Part shown: positions 36,544-44,517 of the stretch, in pieces
How positions within the stretch are numbered: position 1 is the stretch's first letter
Layout of the letters: each line of letters opens with the position of its first letter
From: Cycloclasticus sp.
GTDB lineage: Bacteria > Pseudomonadota > Gammaproteobacteria > Methylococcales > Cycloclasticaceae
Assembly (NCBI GenBank): GCA_040743155.1
Contig: JBFLJU010000001.1
Coordinates: forward strand, 1,795,144-1,859,143
Length of the DNA: 64,000 bases
Direction of reading: 5' to 3'
Notes under the pieces: model-generated
The model's database searches: none
Seen by the model: the letters and a program-made list of their open reading frames with translations, nothing else
Told to the model about the DNA's origin: nothing
Program-made: the position numbers and the translations under genes

Positions 36544-37329
36544 TTAGCCGAATCGGCCACTAATGTAGTCTTCCGTTTGCTTTTGTGATGGCTTCATAAA
36601 AATCGTATCCGTTTGATCGTATTCAACCATTTCACCCAGATACATAAAACCGGTGTAGTCCGAAATACGCGCCGCTTGTTGCATATTATGGGTCACGATA
36701 CAAATACTGTATTTTTCCCGTAGTACCGAAATCATTTCTTCAATCGCTAAGGTTGAAATAGGATCTAGCGCACTGGTTGGTTCATCAAACAAAATAACTT
36801 CTGGTTTTAAGGCTATTGCACGCGCAATACACAACCGTTGTTGCTGACCGCCACTGAGGCCACGCGCATCATGACCCAACCGATCCTTTGCCTCATCCCA
36901 AAGCGCCGCGTCACGCAAAGACTGTTCTACTATTTCCTGAATATCTATTCTTTTTTTAACGCCTGAGAGTCTTAAACCGTACGCAATATTTTCAAAAATT
37001 GTCATTGGGAACGGTGTCGGCTTTTGGAAAATCATACCCACACGCTGGCGTAAACGAATCATTTCCGCTTCTTTTTTAATGGCTAATATATTCGTGTAGC
37101 CATTCTCATCGGAGTCCAACAAATTTATAACACCTTCATAGCGGTGGCCCGGATACAAATCATGAATGCGATTCATACCGCGTAATAATGTCGACTTGCC
37201 GCAACCACTTGGGCCAATCAGCGCTGTTACTTTATTTTTTTCAATCGGTAACGAAATACTCTTTAGTGACGGCTCGCTCGCACCACTGTAAGTAAAAGTT
37301 AAGTCTTGAACTTCCATCATGTTCTTCAT
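36544..37329 (-). CDS. pstB: PstB, phosphate ABC transporter ATPase
   Basis: 261 residues. Walker [11 protein letters not shown]-loop FQKPTPFP, signature LSGGQQQR and Walker [14 protein letters not shown] are all seen. It energises high-affinity phosphate import together with PstSCA. It starts three bases after pstA. Length is typical. Confidence 0.97.
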   Translation of the reverse strand: MKNMMEVQDLTFTYSGASEPSLKSISLPIEKNKVTALIGPSGCGKSTLLRGMNRIHDLYPGHRYEGVINLLDSDENGYTNILAIKKEAEMIRLRQRVGMIFQKPTPFPMTIFENIAYGLRLSGVKKRIDIQEIVEQSLRDAALWDEAKDRLGHDARGLSGGQQQRLCIARAIALKPEVILFDEPTSALDPISTLAIEEMISVLREKYSICIVTHNMQQAARISDYTGFMYLGEMVEYDQTDTIFMKPSQKQTEDYISGRFG

Positions 37330-37332
37330 TAT

Positions 37333-38142
37333 CTAAACTCTCTTTCTATTGCTAGCGTACCTGCCTAGCAAATTAATTATTAACACCATGGCCGTTAGTA
37401 AAAACGCCCCTGTCCAGCCCAACTGAACCATTTCATCGTCCGGCATCGTTGCAAGGTTGTATATTGATACGGTTAAAGAGGGAAAAGTGCTACTTAGGTC
37501 CGTTGACCAGAACTCACTAGAGCCACTGGTGTATATCAATGGAGCTGTTTCACCCACGACTCTTGCGAAAGCAAGCAAAATACCGGTCAAAATACCCGCT
37601 TTAGCGTATCGAATAACGATATTCATCGTTACATGGTACTTAGACGCGCCAATCGCAATGCCGGCTTCGCGTAATTCGATAGGAACGAGCTTCAGCATAT
37701 CGTCCGTTGTCCTAACGATAATAGGCACCATTAAAATAAACAGCGCCAAAACGCCCGCCCAACCACTGGTATGCCCTGTTGGCACCACCACAATCGCGTA
37801 CACAAACGTGCCCACCACGATGGATGGTGCAGACATCATAACGTCACTCAAATCACGCATAAATTCTGTCATTTTTGTATTACCGCCGTATTCTTGCAAA
37901 TAAACGCCCGCCAGAATACCAACGGGAATACCGATAACCGTGGCCACCCCGGACATCATGATTTGGCCAACAATCACATTTCGTAAGCCGCCATCTATCA
38001 AGTCCTTGGTGAAGACGTCTAAGCTCAAGCCTTCCAAGCCTTTTGCGCAAAGCGTGAATAAAATCCAGCTTAAGAAAAACAGGCCTATTAGCGCAGCCAG
38101 TGTGGAAAATATGAGAAATAAACGATTCAGTAATAAACGCAT
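37333..38142 (-). CDS. pstA: PstA, phosphate ABC transporter permease
   Basis: 269 residues with about six membrane helices. The ABC permease EAA loop reads IELREAGIAIGASKYHVTMNIV, and LAFARVVGETAPLIYT follows, a PstA hallmark. It overlaps the pstC stop by one base. It forms the membrane channel with PstC. Confidence 0.96.
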   Translation of the reverse strand: MRLLLNRLFLIFSTLAALIGLFFLSWILFTLCAKGLEGLSLDVFTKDLIDGGLRNVIVGQIMMSGVATVIGIPVGILAGVYLQEYGGNTKMTEFMRDLSDVMMSAPSIVVGTFVYAIVVVPTGHTSGWAGVLALFILMVPIIVRTTDDMLKLVPIELREAGIAIGASKYHVTMNIVIRYAKAGILTGILLAFARVVGETAPLIYTSGSSEFWSTDLSSTFPSLTVSIYNLATMPDDEMVQLGWTGAFLLTAMVLIINLLGRYASNRKRV

Positions 38143-39164
38143 TATTTTCTCCTCAAGAAGTAAAATTTAGCAATCGCGATCACCGCAAAGCTCATCACAA
38201 ATAGAACCAGCGCCAAATAGAACAGTACCGATAAGCTCAGCCCGCTAGATTCAGCAAAGCTATTAGCCAGCACCACTGGAATCGAGTTGGTTGGGTCCGT
38301 CACTTTTCCAGCGAATTGATAAACACCGCCAATAACAAACGCTACCGCCATCGTTTCACCTAAAGCTCGTCCAAAAGACAAGATAATGGAACCAATAATG
38401 CCCGATTTTGCATACGGGAAAACCACGTCTTTAATCACTTCTAATTTAGTGGCTCCCATCGCATAAGCCGATTCTTTTAGCATATCGGGTACTGTGCTTA
38501 TCGCATCTCTGCTAAGCGCAGCCATAAAGGGAATAACCATAATACCTAAAATAAGCCCCGCGACGAGTAATGACACCGTATTGCCGCCAAACAAGTTTGC
38601 GATAAAGGGGCCGAAATAGAACAAGCCCCACATGCCGTAAATAATACTAGGAATAGACGCTAACAACTCAATCGCCACCCCAATAGACTTAGCAATTGCG
38701 CTAGGCGCAATTTCTGAGAGAAAAACAGCGATACCCATCGCAATTGGAATGGAAAAGAACATGGCGATTAATGTAGAAAATGCGGTGCCGACAATCGGCA
38801 CCAATGCACCATAAATCACTTTGGGTTGCTTACCGCCCGGCTCCATATCATCATCAGTGATAAAGTCATCATCGTCCATAATGAAGTCGTCCTCGTCATC
38901 CATAATGAAGTCTTCTTCATCGTCTATATCGCCCTGGCTAGCAGATGACCCTTGCATGCCTTGTACCGACTCGAGCTGCTCTTGTTCACTCGGAGACAGC
39001 TCAACTTTTTCGCTAACACCCCAGCGCGATTCAAACAAAAAATTCACGCCAAATTCTTCTATCGCAGGCTTTGCCGATATATAAAGCACGATGGCTGTAG
39101 CTGCCAAAATAACAAAAACCAAACTAGCGCTAAGCTGAGCAATTTTTCTAAAAATTAATTCCAT
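38142..39164 (-). CDS. pstC: PstC, phosphate ABC transporter permease with acidic repeat insert
   Basis: 340 residues. The first membrane helix (about 10-32) is followed by an unusual soluble loop (about 45-118). Its residues 79-106 are a degenerate Asp-rich octapeptide repeat (DEEDFIMD, DEDDFIMD, DDDFITDD). The permease core follows: PIVGTAFSTLIAMFFSIPIAMG, LLASIPSIIYGMWGL, and the EAA loop LKESAYAMGATKLEVIKDVV with FGRALGETMAVAFV. The insert lies on the periplasmic side by the expected topology. It is encoded by roughly 24-base tandem repeats near 38861-38930, so length variation between strains is likely. Function of the loop is unknown. Confidence 0.93.
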   Translation of the reverse strand: MELIFRKIAQLSASLVFVILAATAIVLYISAKPAIEEFGVNFLFESRWGVSEKVELSPSEQEQLESVQGMQGSSASQGDIDDEEDFIMDDEDDFIMDDDDFITDDDMEPGGKQPKVIYGALVPIVGTAFSTLIAMFFSIPIAMGIAVFLSEIAPSAIAKSIGVAIELLASIPSIIYGMWGLFYFGPFIANLFGGNTVSLLVAGLILGIMVIPFMAALSRDAISTVPDMLKESAYAMGATKLEVIKDVVFPYAKSGIIGSIILSFGRALGETMAVAFVIGGVYQFAGKVTDPTNSIPVVLANSFAESSGLSLSVLFYLALVLFVMSFAVIAIAKFYFLRRK

Positions 39165-39242
39165 TACTGCCTTCCGTAATATACAAAAACCTTCTCAACA
39201 CTATATTGAGAAGGTTTTAACGAACCTAAATAAGGACCCGAG

Positions 39243-40241
39243 TTATTTTAAACCCTTTTCTAGCCAATAGCCCTGCACTTTTTTGACCACTGCTTCTGGA
39301 AGCGCCACATAACCAACGGCTTCGATTAACTTGTTCTTTTTAGTCAGCGCATAGTCAAAGAATTTAATCACTTCTTTTGAATTTTTGCCTTCCTTGGGCA
39401 CCAAAGCGAACGTTGCAGTCACAATAGGGTAACCTTTTGGCGGGTACGCAATGTTTGCATAAAAATCCTTCTTAGGGTCTAAGTCGGCATAGACCGCAGC
39501 CGCTTCAAAAGTAGCCGGTTCTGGATTAACAAACACCTTCGCGCGGTTCTCAACAATCGCCATATCCAAGCCATTCTTTTTTGCATCGGCGTAATCCACA
39601 TAACCAATTGAGAACGCGTTGTTTTTGATCGCTGTCGCCACGCCGAAATTGCCTTTGCCCGCAATGCGGTTTTTAGATGGCCATGCCACTACTTTTTTAG
39701 CGCCAATTGTTCTACGCCACTCTAGATTCATTTTGCTTAAATAGTATGTGAATGCGAATGTCGTACCCGACTTATCACTACGGTGAACAAATAAGATTTT
39801 TTCAGCTGGTAATTTAATGCCTACGTTCTCGCGAGCAATGGCCTCGTCATCCCAGTGGGTGATTTTTCCAAGCATAATACCTGAAATAGCCGCTTCACTT
39901 AGCTTCATGCCGCTCACGCCTTCAATGTTATATGCAAATGTGACTGCACCAATCGCTGTTGGAAACATAATTAAGCCCGCTTTAGCCAGCACTGCCGATT
40001 TCAAAGGCTTATCAGAACCACCAAAGTCAACGTGACGAGCCATTACTTCTTTAATACCTGAACCACTGCCTGTTGGCGTGTAATTCACTTGATTGCCTGT
40101 TTCGTCGTAATACGCCTTGCTCCAAGTTTTGTAGGCTGGGTAAGCAAAACTTGAACCTGTACCTTCAATTTTGGCAGCGTATGCGGCTGTGCCAATTGAC
40201 AAACTCAGTAGTCCTAATGCTAGTACTTTTTTCATTTTCAT
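39243..40241 (-). CDS. pstS: PstS, periplasmic phosphate-binding protein
   Basis: 332 residues from the ATG at 40239-40241, with GGAAG upstream; the frame extends to 40271. A signal peptide (about 1-22, ending TAAYAAKIEG) precedes the phosphate-binding fold: GTGSSFAYPAYKTW, TPTGSGSGIKEV, DFGGSDKPL and VHRSDKSGTTFAFTYYLS. It binds phosphate in the periplasm and delivers it to PstCA. A Pho box is located upstream. Confidence 0.96.
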   Translation of the reverse strand: MKMKKVLALGLLSLSIGTAAYAAKIEGTGSSFAYPAYKTWSKAYYDETGNQVNYTPTGSGSGIKEVMARHVDFGGSDKPLKSAVLAKAGLIMFPTAIGAVTFAYNIEGVSGMKLSEAAISGIMLGKITHWDDEAIARENVGIKLPAEKILFVHRSDKSGTTFAFTYYLSKMNLEWRRTIGAKKVVAWPSKNRIAGKGNFGVATAIKNNAFSIGYVDYADAKKNGLDMAIVENRAKVFVNPEPATFEAAAVYADLDPKKDFYANIAYPPKGYPIVTATFALVPKEGKNSKEVIKFFDYALTKKNKLIEAVGYVALPEAVVKKVQGYWLEKGLK

Positions 40242-40316
40242 ATGTCTTCCAATTAGTTGAATTACCGGCAAAGCCTGTGCTCTACCATGTAGTGCAGTTT
40301 ATTGTTGATATATGGC

Positions 40317-40352
40317 ATTATAATGAACGTAATGTGACAGTTTAATGACAGC
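40317..40352 (-). promoter_or_regulatory. Pho box and -10 of pstS
   Basis: On the minus strand TGTCA repeats with an 11-base period (plus-strand TGACA at 40335 and 40346, plus a degenerate TGAAC at 40324). TATAAT at 40317-40322 is a perfect -10. This is a PhoB-type promoter for pstS-pstC-pstA-pstB-phoU, located between phoR and pstS. Confidence 0.88.
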
Positions 40353-40357
40353 ATTTA

Positions 40358-41659
40358 CTATTTGATTCTTGCGGATGGAAAAACACATTGAAAGCAGCTG
40401 CCTTCGCCTTCTTTACTGTCGATGATAAGGTGCGCTTCGTGCCGCTCGAGCTCATGTTTAACAATCGCTAAGCCAAGGCCCGTACCCGTTTTATTCATCA
40501 CGTTATTTTCAGCTACTCTGTAAAAACGCTCGGTTAATCTGGCCAAATGTCTAGCGGCAATACCTTTACCCGAATCCTTAACAAAAAGGGCACCATCGCC
40601 TTGGTCGTTGATAGACCAGCCAATTCGAATATCTGCTTTCTTATTCGAATAATTTATCGCGTTAGCGACTAGGTTTCTCAACACGGTCAAAATTGAAGCC
40701 TTATTACCCTGAAGCCTAAGGTTAGACGGGATATCAAAAATTAACGTTTGCTCGCGTTCTGTCGCTGCAGTTTGCAGTTCCCCCTTAACGTGCTCACACA
40801 GTGCGCGCACATTAACAAGGCTGTTTGAGTTTTCTACGCTGCCTTCTTCAAGCCGACTGAGCGCTAGAAGTTCTTCGATCATTGTCTGCATTTTAATGAC
40901 TTGCTGATCAACCTTTCGCAGCGAAGCACCTACTTGCCCTTTGTCGTCCACTGTCGATGCTAACAACATTTCCACATAGCCTTTCATCACCGTTAACGGT
41001 GTTCTTAACTCATGCGAGGCATTCGATACAAAGTCTTTTCTCACTTGATTGGTACGCTCAACCTTGGTGACATCGCGAACTAATAATAAGCGTTCATCGT
41101 CGCCATAGGACAGCAAGCGTATTTCGATTTTTTCAGCCGACCAATTAGTTTCTACGATAGGTGCCTCCATAACAATGGCGTCATCATCCGTACGATTTTT
41201 AAGAAAGTGCGCGAAACGCGGGTGACGTACTAAGTGATTAATCAACTGTCCGGTGTCTTCTTTCTTCAACACCAATAAGCGAGATGCCTGACCGTTAAAC
41301 CATTGAATTTCATTGGATAATGACAAAATAACAACACCATCAGGAAAAACTGAAATCAGCTTTTTAAAACGCTCCAACTGGTATTTAACACTTTCCTTCT
41401 GTGCCAAACGCTGTTTCTTAGAGCGGTAAACATCTTCAGCAATTTGACCAAATAAGCCACCCTCAAAAGGCACCTTGTTAGAAACGGGGGCTTTTGACCA
41501 GTCATAAAGTCGCAATAAACGACGATAGAAAAATACCACGTAGGCCAATAAAGAAGCCGCCATTAACTCGGCGAAGTATCCAATCGCCGCGCCTATCACG
41601 CCAATAACTAACAAACATATTAGCAACATATTGCGCTCATACTGACGACTCATATTCAC
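40358..41659 (-). CDS. phoR: PhoR, phosphate-regulon sensor histidine kinase
   Basis: 433 residues. Two membrane segments (about 9-50), a short charged linker and a PAS domain (about 98-200, VFPDGVVILSLSNEIQWFN) precede the kinase core. The H-box is FVSNASHELRTPLTVMKGY, with NLVANAINYSN (N), DSGKGIAARHL (G1) and GTGLGLAIVKH (G2). It phosphorylates PhoB under phosphate limitation, signalled by PstSCAB and PhoU. The start overlaps the phoB stop. Confidence 0.96.
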   Translation of the reverse strand: MNMSRQYERNMLLICLLVIGVIGAAIGYFAELMAASLLAYVVFFYRRLLRLYDWSKAPVSNKVPFEGGLFGQIAEDVYRSKKQRLAQKESVKYQLERFKKLISVFPDGVVILSLSNEIQWFNGQASRLLVLKKEDTGQLINHLVRHPRFAHFLKNRTDDDAIVMEAPIVETNWSAEKIEIRLLSYGDDERLLLVRDVTKVERTNQVRKDFVSNASHELRTPLTVMKGYVEMLLASTVDDKGQVGASLRKVDQQVIKMQTMIEELLALSRLEEGSVENSNSLVNVRALCEHVKGELQTAATEREQTLIFDIPSNLRLQGNKASILTVLRNLVANAINYSNKKADIRIGWSINDQGDGALFVKDSGKGIAARHLARLTERFYRVAENNVMNKTGTGLGLAIVKHELERHEAHLIIDSKEGEGSCFQCVFPSARIK

Positions 41660-42351
41660 GGCTTAACACTCACCAATTTGTAGCCAAAACCACGTACTGT
41701 TTGCACCAAATCCGCACAGCCTTGAGCGTCTAAAATTCGCCTTAAACGCCTAATGTGAACATCAACGGTCCGATCTTCCACATATACATTGTCACCCCAC
41801 ACGTTATCTAGCAATTGATTACGCGAAAATACTTTGTTGGGGCTTGATGCAAAAAAGTAAAGTAATTTATATTCCGTCGGGCTCATCATAACGTCGACAT
41901 CATTAATCGCCACACGGTGACTTTCAGGGTCAATAAACAAAGGCCCGACAGAAATGATCTCTGTCTGCGTCTTTGCCCCAGCTCGTCTTAACACTGCTTT
42001 CATCCTAGCAATTAACTCTTGCACCGAAAAAGGCTTCGTCACGTAGTCATCAGCGCCCGTTTCTAGCCCAGTTATTTTATCTTCCTCTGAACTTCTCGCC
42101 GTCAGCATAATAATCGGGATGCGCTTATTGTCTTCCTGGTTCTTCAAGAATTTAAGCCACTCCGGCCCACTAATACCCGGCAACATCCAATCCAACAAAA
42201 TTATATCGGGCGTCGCGTCACGTAAAGAATCTTGTGCTTTCATCACATCTACGCACCATGTTACTCCAATATTATTTGACTGAAGAGACAGCTGTAACAT
42301 CTCTCCGATGTCTTCATCATCCTCAACCAGCAGTACATTTATTTTTTCCAT
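41656..42351 (-). CDS. phoB: PhoB, phosphate-regulon response regulator
   Basis: 231 residues. The receiver domain shows VEDDED, the phospho-acceptor Asp in ILLDWMLPG, and the conserved Lys in YVTKPFSVQELIARMKA. The OmpR-type winged helix ends with VDVHIRRLRRIL and TVRGFGYKLV. It binds the Pho boxes described here. Its own Pho box at 42398 indicates autoregulation. First gene of phoB-phoR. Confidence 0.97.
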   Translation of the reverse strand: MEKINVLLVEDDEDIGEMLQLSLQSNNIGVTWCVDVMKAQDSLRDATPDIILLDWMLPGISGPEWLKFLKNQEDNKRIPIIMLTARSSEEDKITGLETGADDYVTKPFSVQELIARMKAVLRRAGAKTQTEIISVGPLFIDPESHRVAINDVDVMMSPTEYKLLYFFASSPNKVFSRNQLLDNVWGDNVYVEDRTVDVHIRRLRRILDAQGCADLVQTVRGFGYKLVSVKP

Positions 42352-42397
42352 AAAAAGTCGTTTAGCATTTATTTAGCCATAGGGTACATAAAATTTA

Positions 42398-42424
42398 TGA
42401 CGACATGATGACAATTACATCACA
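42398..42424 (-). promoter_or_regulatory. Pho box of phoB
   Basis: Plus-strand half-sites TGACG (42398), TGACA (42409) and degenerate TCACA (42420) are spaced exactly 11 bases apart and read TGTCA-like toward phoB. Confidence 0.78.
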
Positions 42425-42488
42425 ACAGACAATTCAGCCTACAACATCTCCTTGTTTTTCAAACATAAAGCACCGCCAGTATTACCGT

Positions 42489-42526
42489 TGTCATACTGTT
42501 GTCATCTTCCAAGAAGATACTGTTAT
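42489..42526 (+). promoter_or_regulatory. Pho box of the EAL-GGDEF gene
   Basis: TGTCA at 42489-42493 and at 42500-42504 on the plus strand have the 11-base PhoB spacing, in GTTGTCATACTGTTGTCATC. A -10-like TGTTAT (42521-42526) stands ten bases after the second unit. It points toward the gene at 42555, away from phoB. Confidence 0.75.
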
Positions 42527-42554
42527 TGTTTACAACAGTTATTAACATAAGGAC

Positions 42555-44345
42555 ATGACAAAAGAAGAATTATCACACTACCAAACTCTGACGCACATTC
42601 TAGCTACTTCGTCACTAACCCCTGTTTTCCAACCCATTATTTCCCTCAAAGATAACAAGATTTACGGTTATGAGGGCTTAATACGCGGCCCATCGAATAG
42701 CCCACTCCACTCTCCTATCAAGCTTTTTAATGTGGCAGCTAAACATGGGCGACTAGCAGATTTAGATTTACTTTGTAGGCAGGTCACGATTAAAAAATTT
42801 GGTCAGATGAAACTCAATGCTAAATTATTTGTTAACACTACTCCTCAAGTTTTATTACAGAATGATTACAAACACGGTTTAACCCTTAAATACTTAAAAC
42901 AGGCCGGTATGGAAGCGAGTCAAGTTGTCATTGAAATAACGGAGCAGTACCCGATCGATGATTACGAGCTAATGGTAAACGCAACCAAGCACTATCAAGA
43001 AATGGGCTTTTCGATCGCCCTTGATGATCTAGGCGCTGGCTATTCGGGACTAAGAACGTGGTCAGAAATCAGACCTGATTTTGTAAAAATTGACCGCCAC
43101 TTTTTGCAAAATATTCACGAAGACACCATAAAACAGCAATTTTTAAAATCTATCATTGAGCATTCGAAAGCTTTTAATTGCAAAGTCATTGGCGAAGGAA
43201 TTGAGGTTCGAGAAGAGTACATAACCGCCAATGAAATGAATATCGGTTTCGCCCAAGGTTATTATTTTGCTCGGCCTGCTAAGCACCCCGAACGTACTAT
43301 TAACCCAAGACTATTTAAAACTCGAAACACGCCATACAAAGCACCGTTGAATATCGAAAGGTCTACCACCACTGTTTCAACACTACTTTTTTACGTCAAA
43401 CCCATATCAATCCATACTTTATTTGACGACATTGGCGAACGCTTTCAATCATCTAAAGAATTGTCTGCACTACCCGTTATTAACACCGACTCAAGCATCG
43501 CTGGCATTATTTGGAGAACGGATTTTTTAACCATCTATGCCAGCCGCTACGGCAAAGAACTATACAAAAAGAATCAAGCTTCCTTTTTTATCGACAAAAA
43601 ACCACTGACTGTCAAAAGTGACCTTACTCTTAGCAAATTAAGCCAGCAGGTCACCAGCCAAAGCACCGACATAATACACGATGACTTTATTATCACCGCT
43701 TCAGGCCGTTACAAAGGCATGGGGAAATTAATTGATTTGCTAAAAGCTATCACCGACATGCAGATCAGCTTTGCACGACACATGAACCCACTGAGCAACC
43801 TGCCTGGCAACGTCCCCATTAGCCAAAAAATTCGCTCTTGTATCAATAGCCGGCAAGACGTTGTTATCTGTTATTTCGATCTCGATAATTTCAAGCCCTA
43901 TAACGATACCTATGGCTTCGGTAAGGGCGATAAAGTGCTACGCAAAACGGCACGACTGCTATGCCAATACGCAAATGAGGACCTCGACTTTGTTGGCCAC
44001 GTTGGCGGGGACGATTTTATTATTATCTTTAGCAGTAAAGACTGGAAAAAACGCTGTGAAAAAATCCTGCATGACTTCACTACTTTTCACGCTGAATTAT
44101 ATTCCCAGGAGCACTTCTCGATGAAAGGCATTGCTGCTTTGGATAGAAACTCAAAATCCGTTTTTTTTCCGTTATTATCCATCTCCATAGGAGCCATCAG
44201 GCCCTATGACTTTGACAGCATTGAATCAGAAGATGATCTAGTTGCTGCAGCCAGCACAGCCAAGTCCCAAGCGAAAAAGATCGTCGGTAACAGTCTATAC
44301 CAGTTGCAACCAGAAGTAGCGGCTGTCTACAACTCAACCAGGTAA
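42555..44345 (+). CDS. EAL-CBS-GGDEF protein (cyclic-di-GMP turnover)
   Basis: 596 residues, no membrane segment. Residues 1-250 form an EAL phosphodiesterase domain with YEGLIRG, VIEITEQYP, ALDDLGAGYSGL, FVKIDRHF, GEGIEVREE and AQGYYFARP, so catalytic residues look intact. Residues about 265-410 resemble a CBS pair. Residues about 420-580 form a GGDEF domain with YFDLDNFKPYNDTYGF and the motif GGDDF, which may still be active. The start has AAGGAC upstream. It is divergent from phoB behind a Pho box, so it is probably induced by phosphate starvation. Net activity (synthesis or breakdown) is unknown. Confidence 0.9.
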   Translation: MTKEELSHYQTLTHILATSSLTPVFQPIISLKDNKIYGYEGLIRGPSNSPLHSPIKLFNVAAKHGRLADLDLLCRQVTIKKFGQMKLNAKLFVNTTPQVLLQNDYKHGLTLKYLKQAGMEASQVVIEITEQYPIDDYELMVNATKHYQEMGFSIALDDLGAGYSGLRTWSEIRPDFVKIDRHFLQNIHEDTIKQQFLKSIIEHSKAFNCKVIGEGIEVREEYITANEMNIGFAQGYYFARPAKHPERTINPRLFKTRNTPYKAPLNIERSTTTVSTLLFYVKPISIHTLFDDIGERFQSSKELSALPVINTDSSIAGIIWRTDFLTIYASRYGKELYKKNQASFFIDKKPLTVKSDLTLSKLSQQVTSQSTDIIHDDFIITASGRYKGMGKLIDLLKAITDMQISFARHMNPLSNLPGNVPISQKIRSCINSRQDVVICYFDLDNFKPYNDTYGFGKGDKVLRKTARLLCQYANEDLDFVGHVGGDDFIIIFSSKDWKKRCEKILHDFTTFHAELYSQEHFSMKGIAALDRNSKSVFFPLLSISIGAIRPYDFDSIESEDDLVAAASTAKSQAKKIVGNSLYQLQPEVAAVYNSTR

Positions 44346-44380
44346 TGAGCATGCAAACCAATGACGCAACGAAAGCAGAG

Positions 44381-44517
44381 ATGTTTTGCAAGATATTCAA
44401 TGAATATTGGGAATGAGTATTACAGAAATAAGCGCCGTTGCCATCATGGCGGACACCGACCAAACAGGTGCCGCCACGCAAGCTTACTTTGGTGACATAT
44501 GGTTTAGCGATCGCTAA
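44381..44517 (+). pseudogene. Remnant of a DUF3047-like gene (C-terminus only)
   Basis: A short frame at 44413-44517 encodes ISAVAIMADTDQTG and then [11 protein letters not shown]. This resembles the conserved C-terminus of DUF3047 proteins, as I recall it. Just upstream, in a shifted frame, MFCKIFNEYWE (44381-44413) fits the preceding part. The rest of the gene is missing and a frameshift separates the pieces. The remnant overlaps the end of clpB on the other strand by four bases. Family call is moderate. Confidence 0.5.

Noticed and set aside
44197-44481. A 94-codon minus-strand frame opposite the end of the EAL-GGDEF gene
   Set aside because: It lies antisense to a well-conserved GGDEF domain and has no ribosome-binding site or family features.
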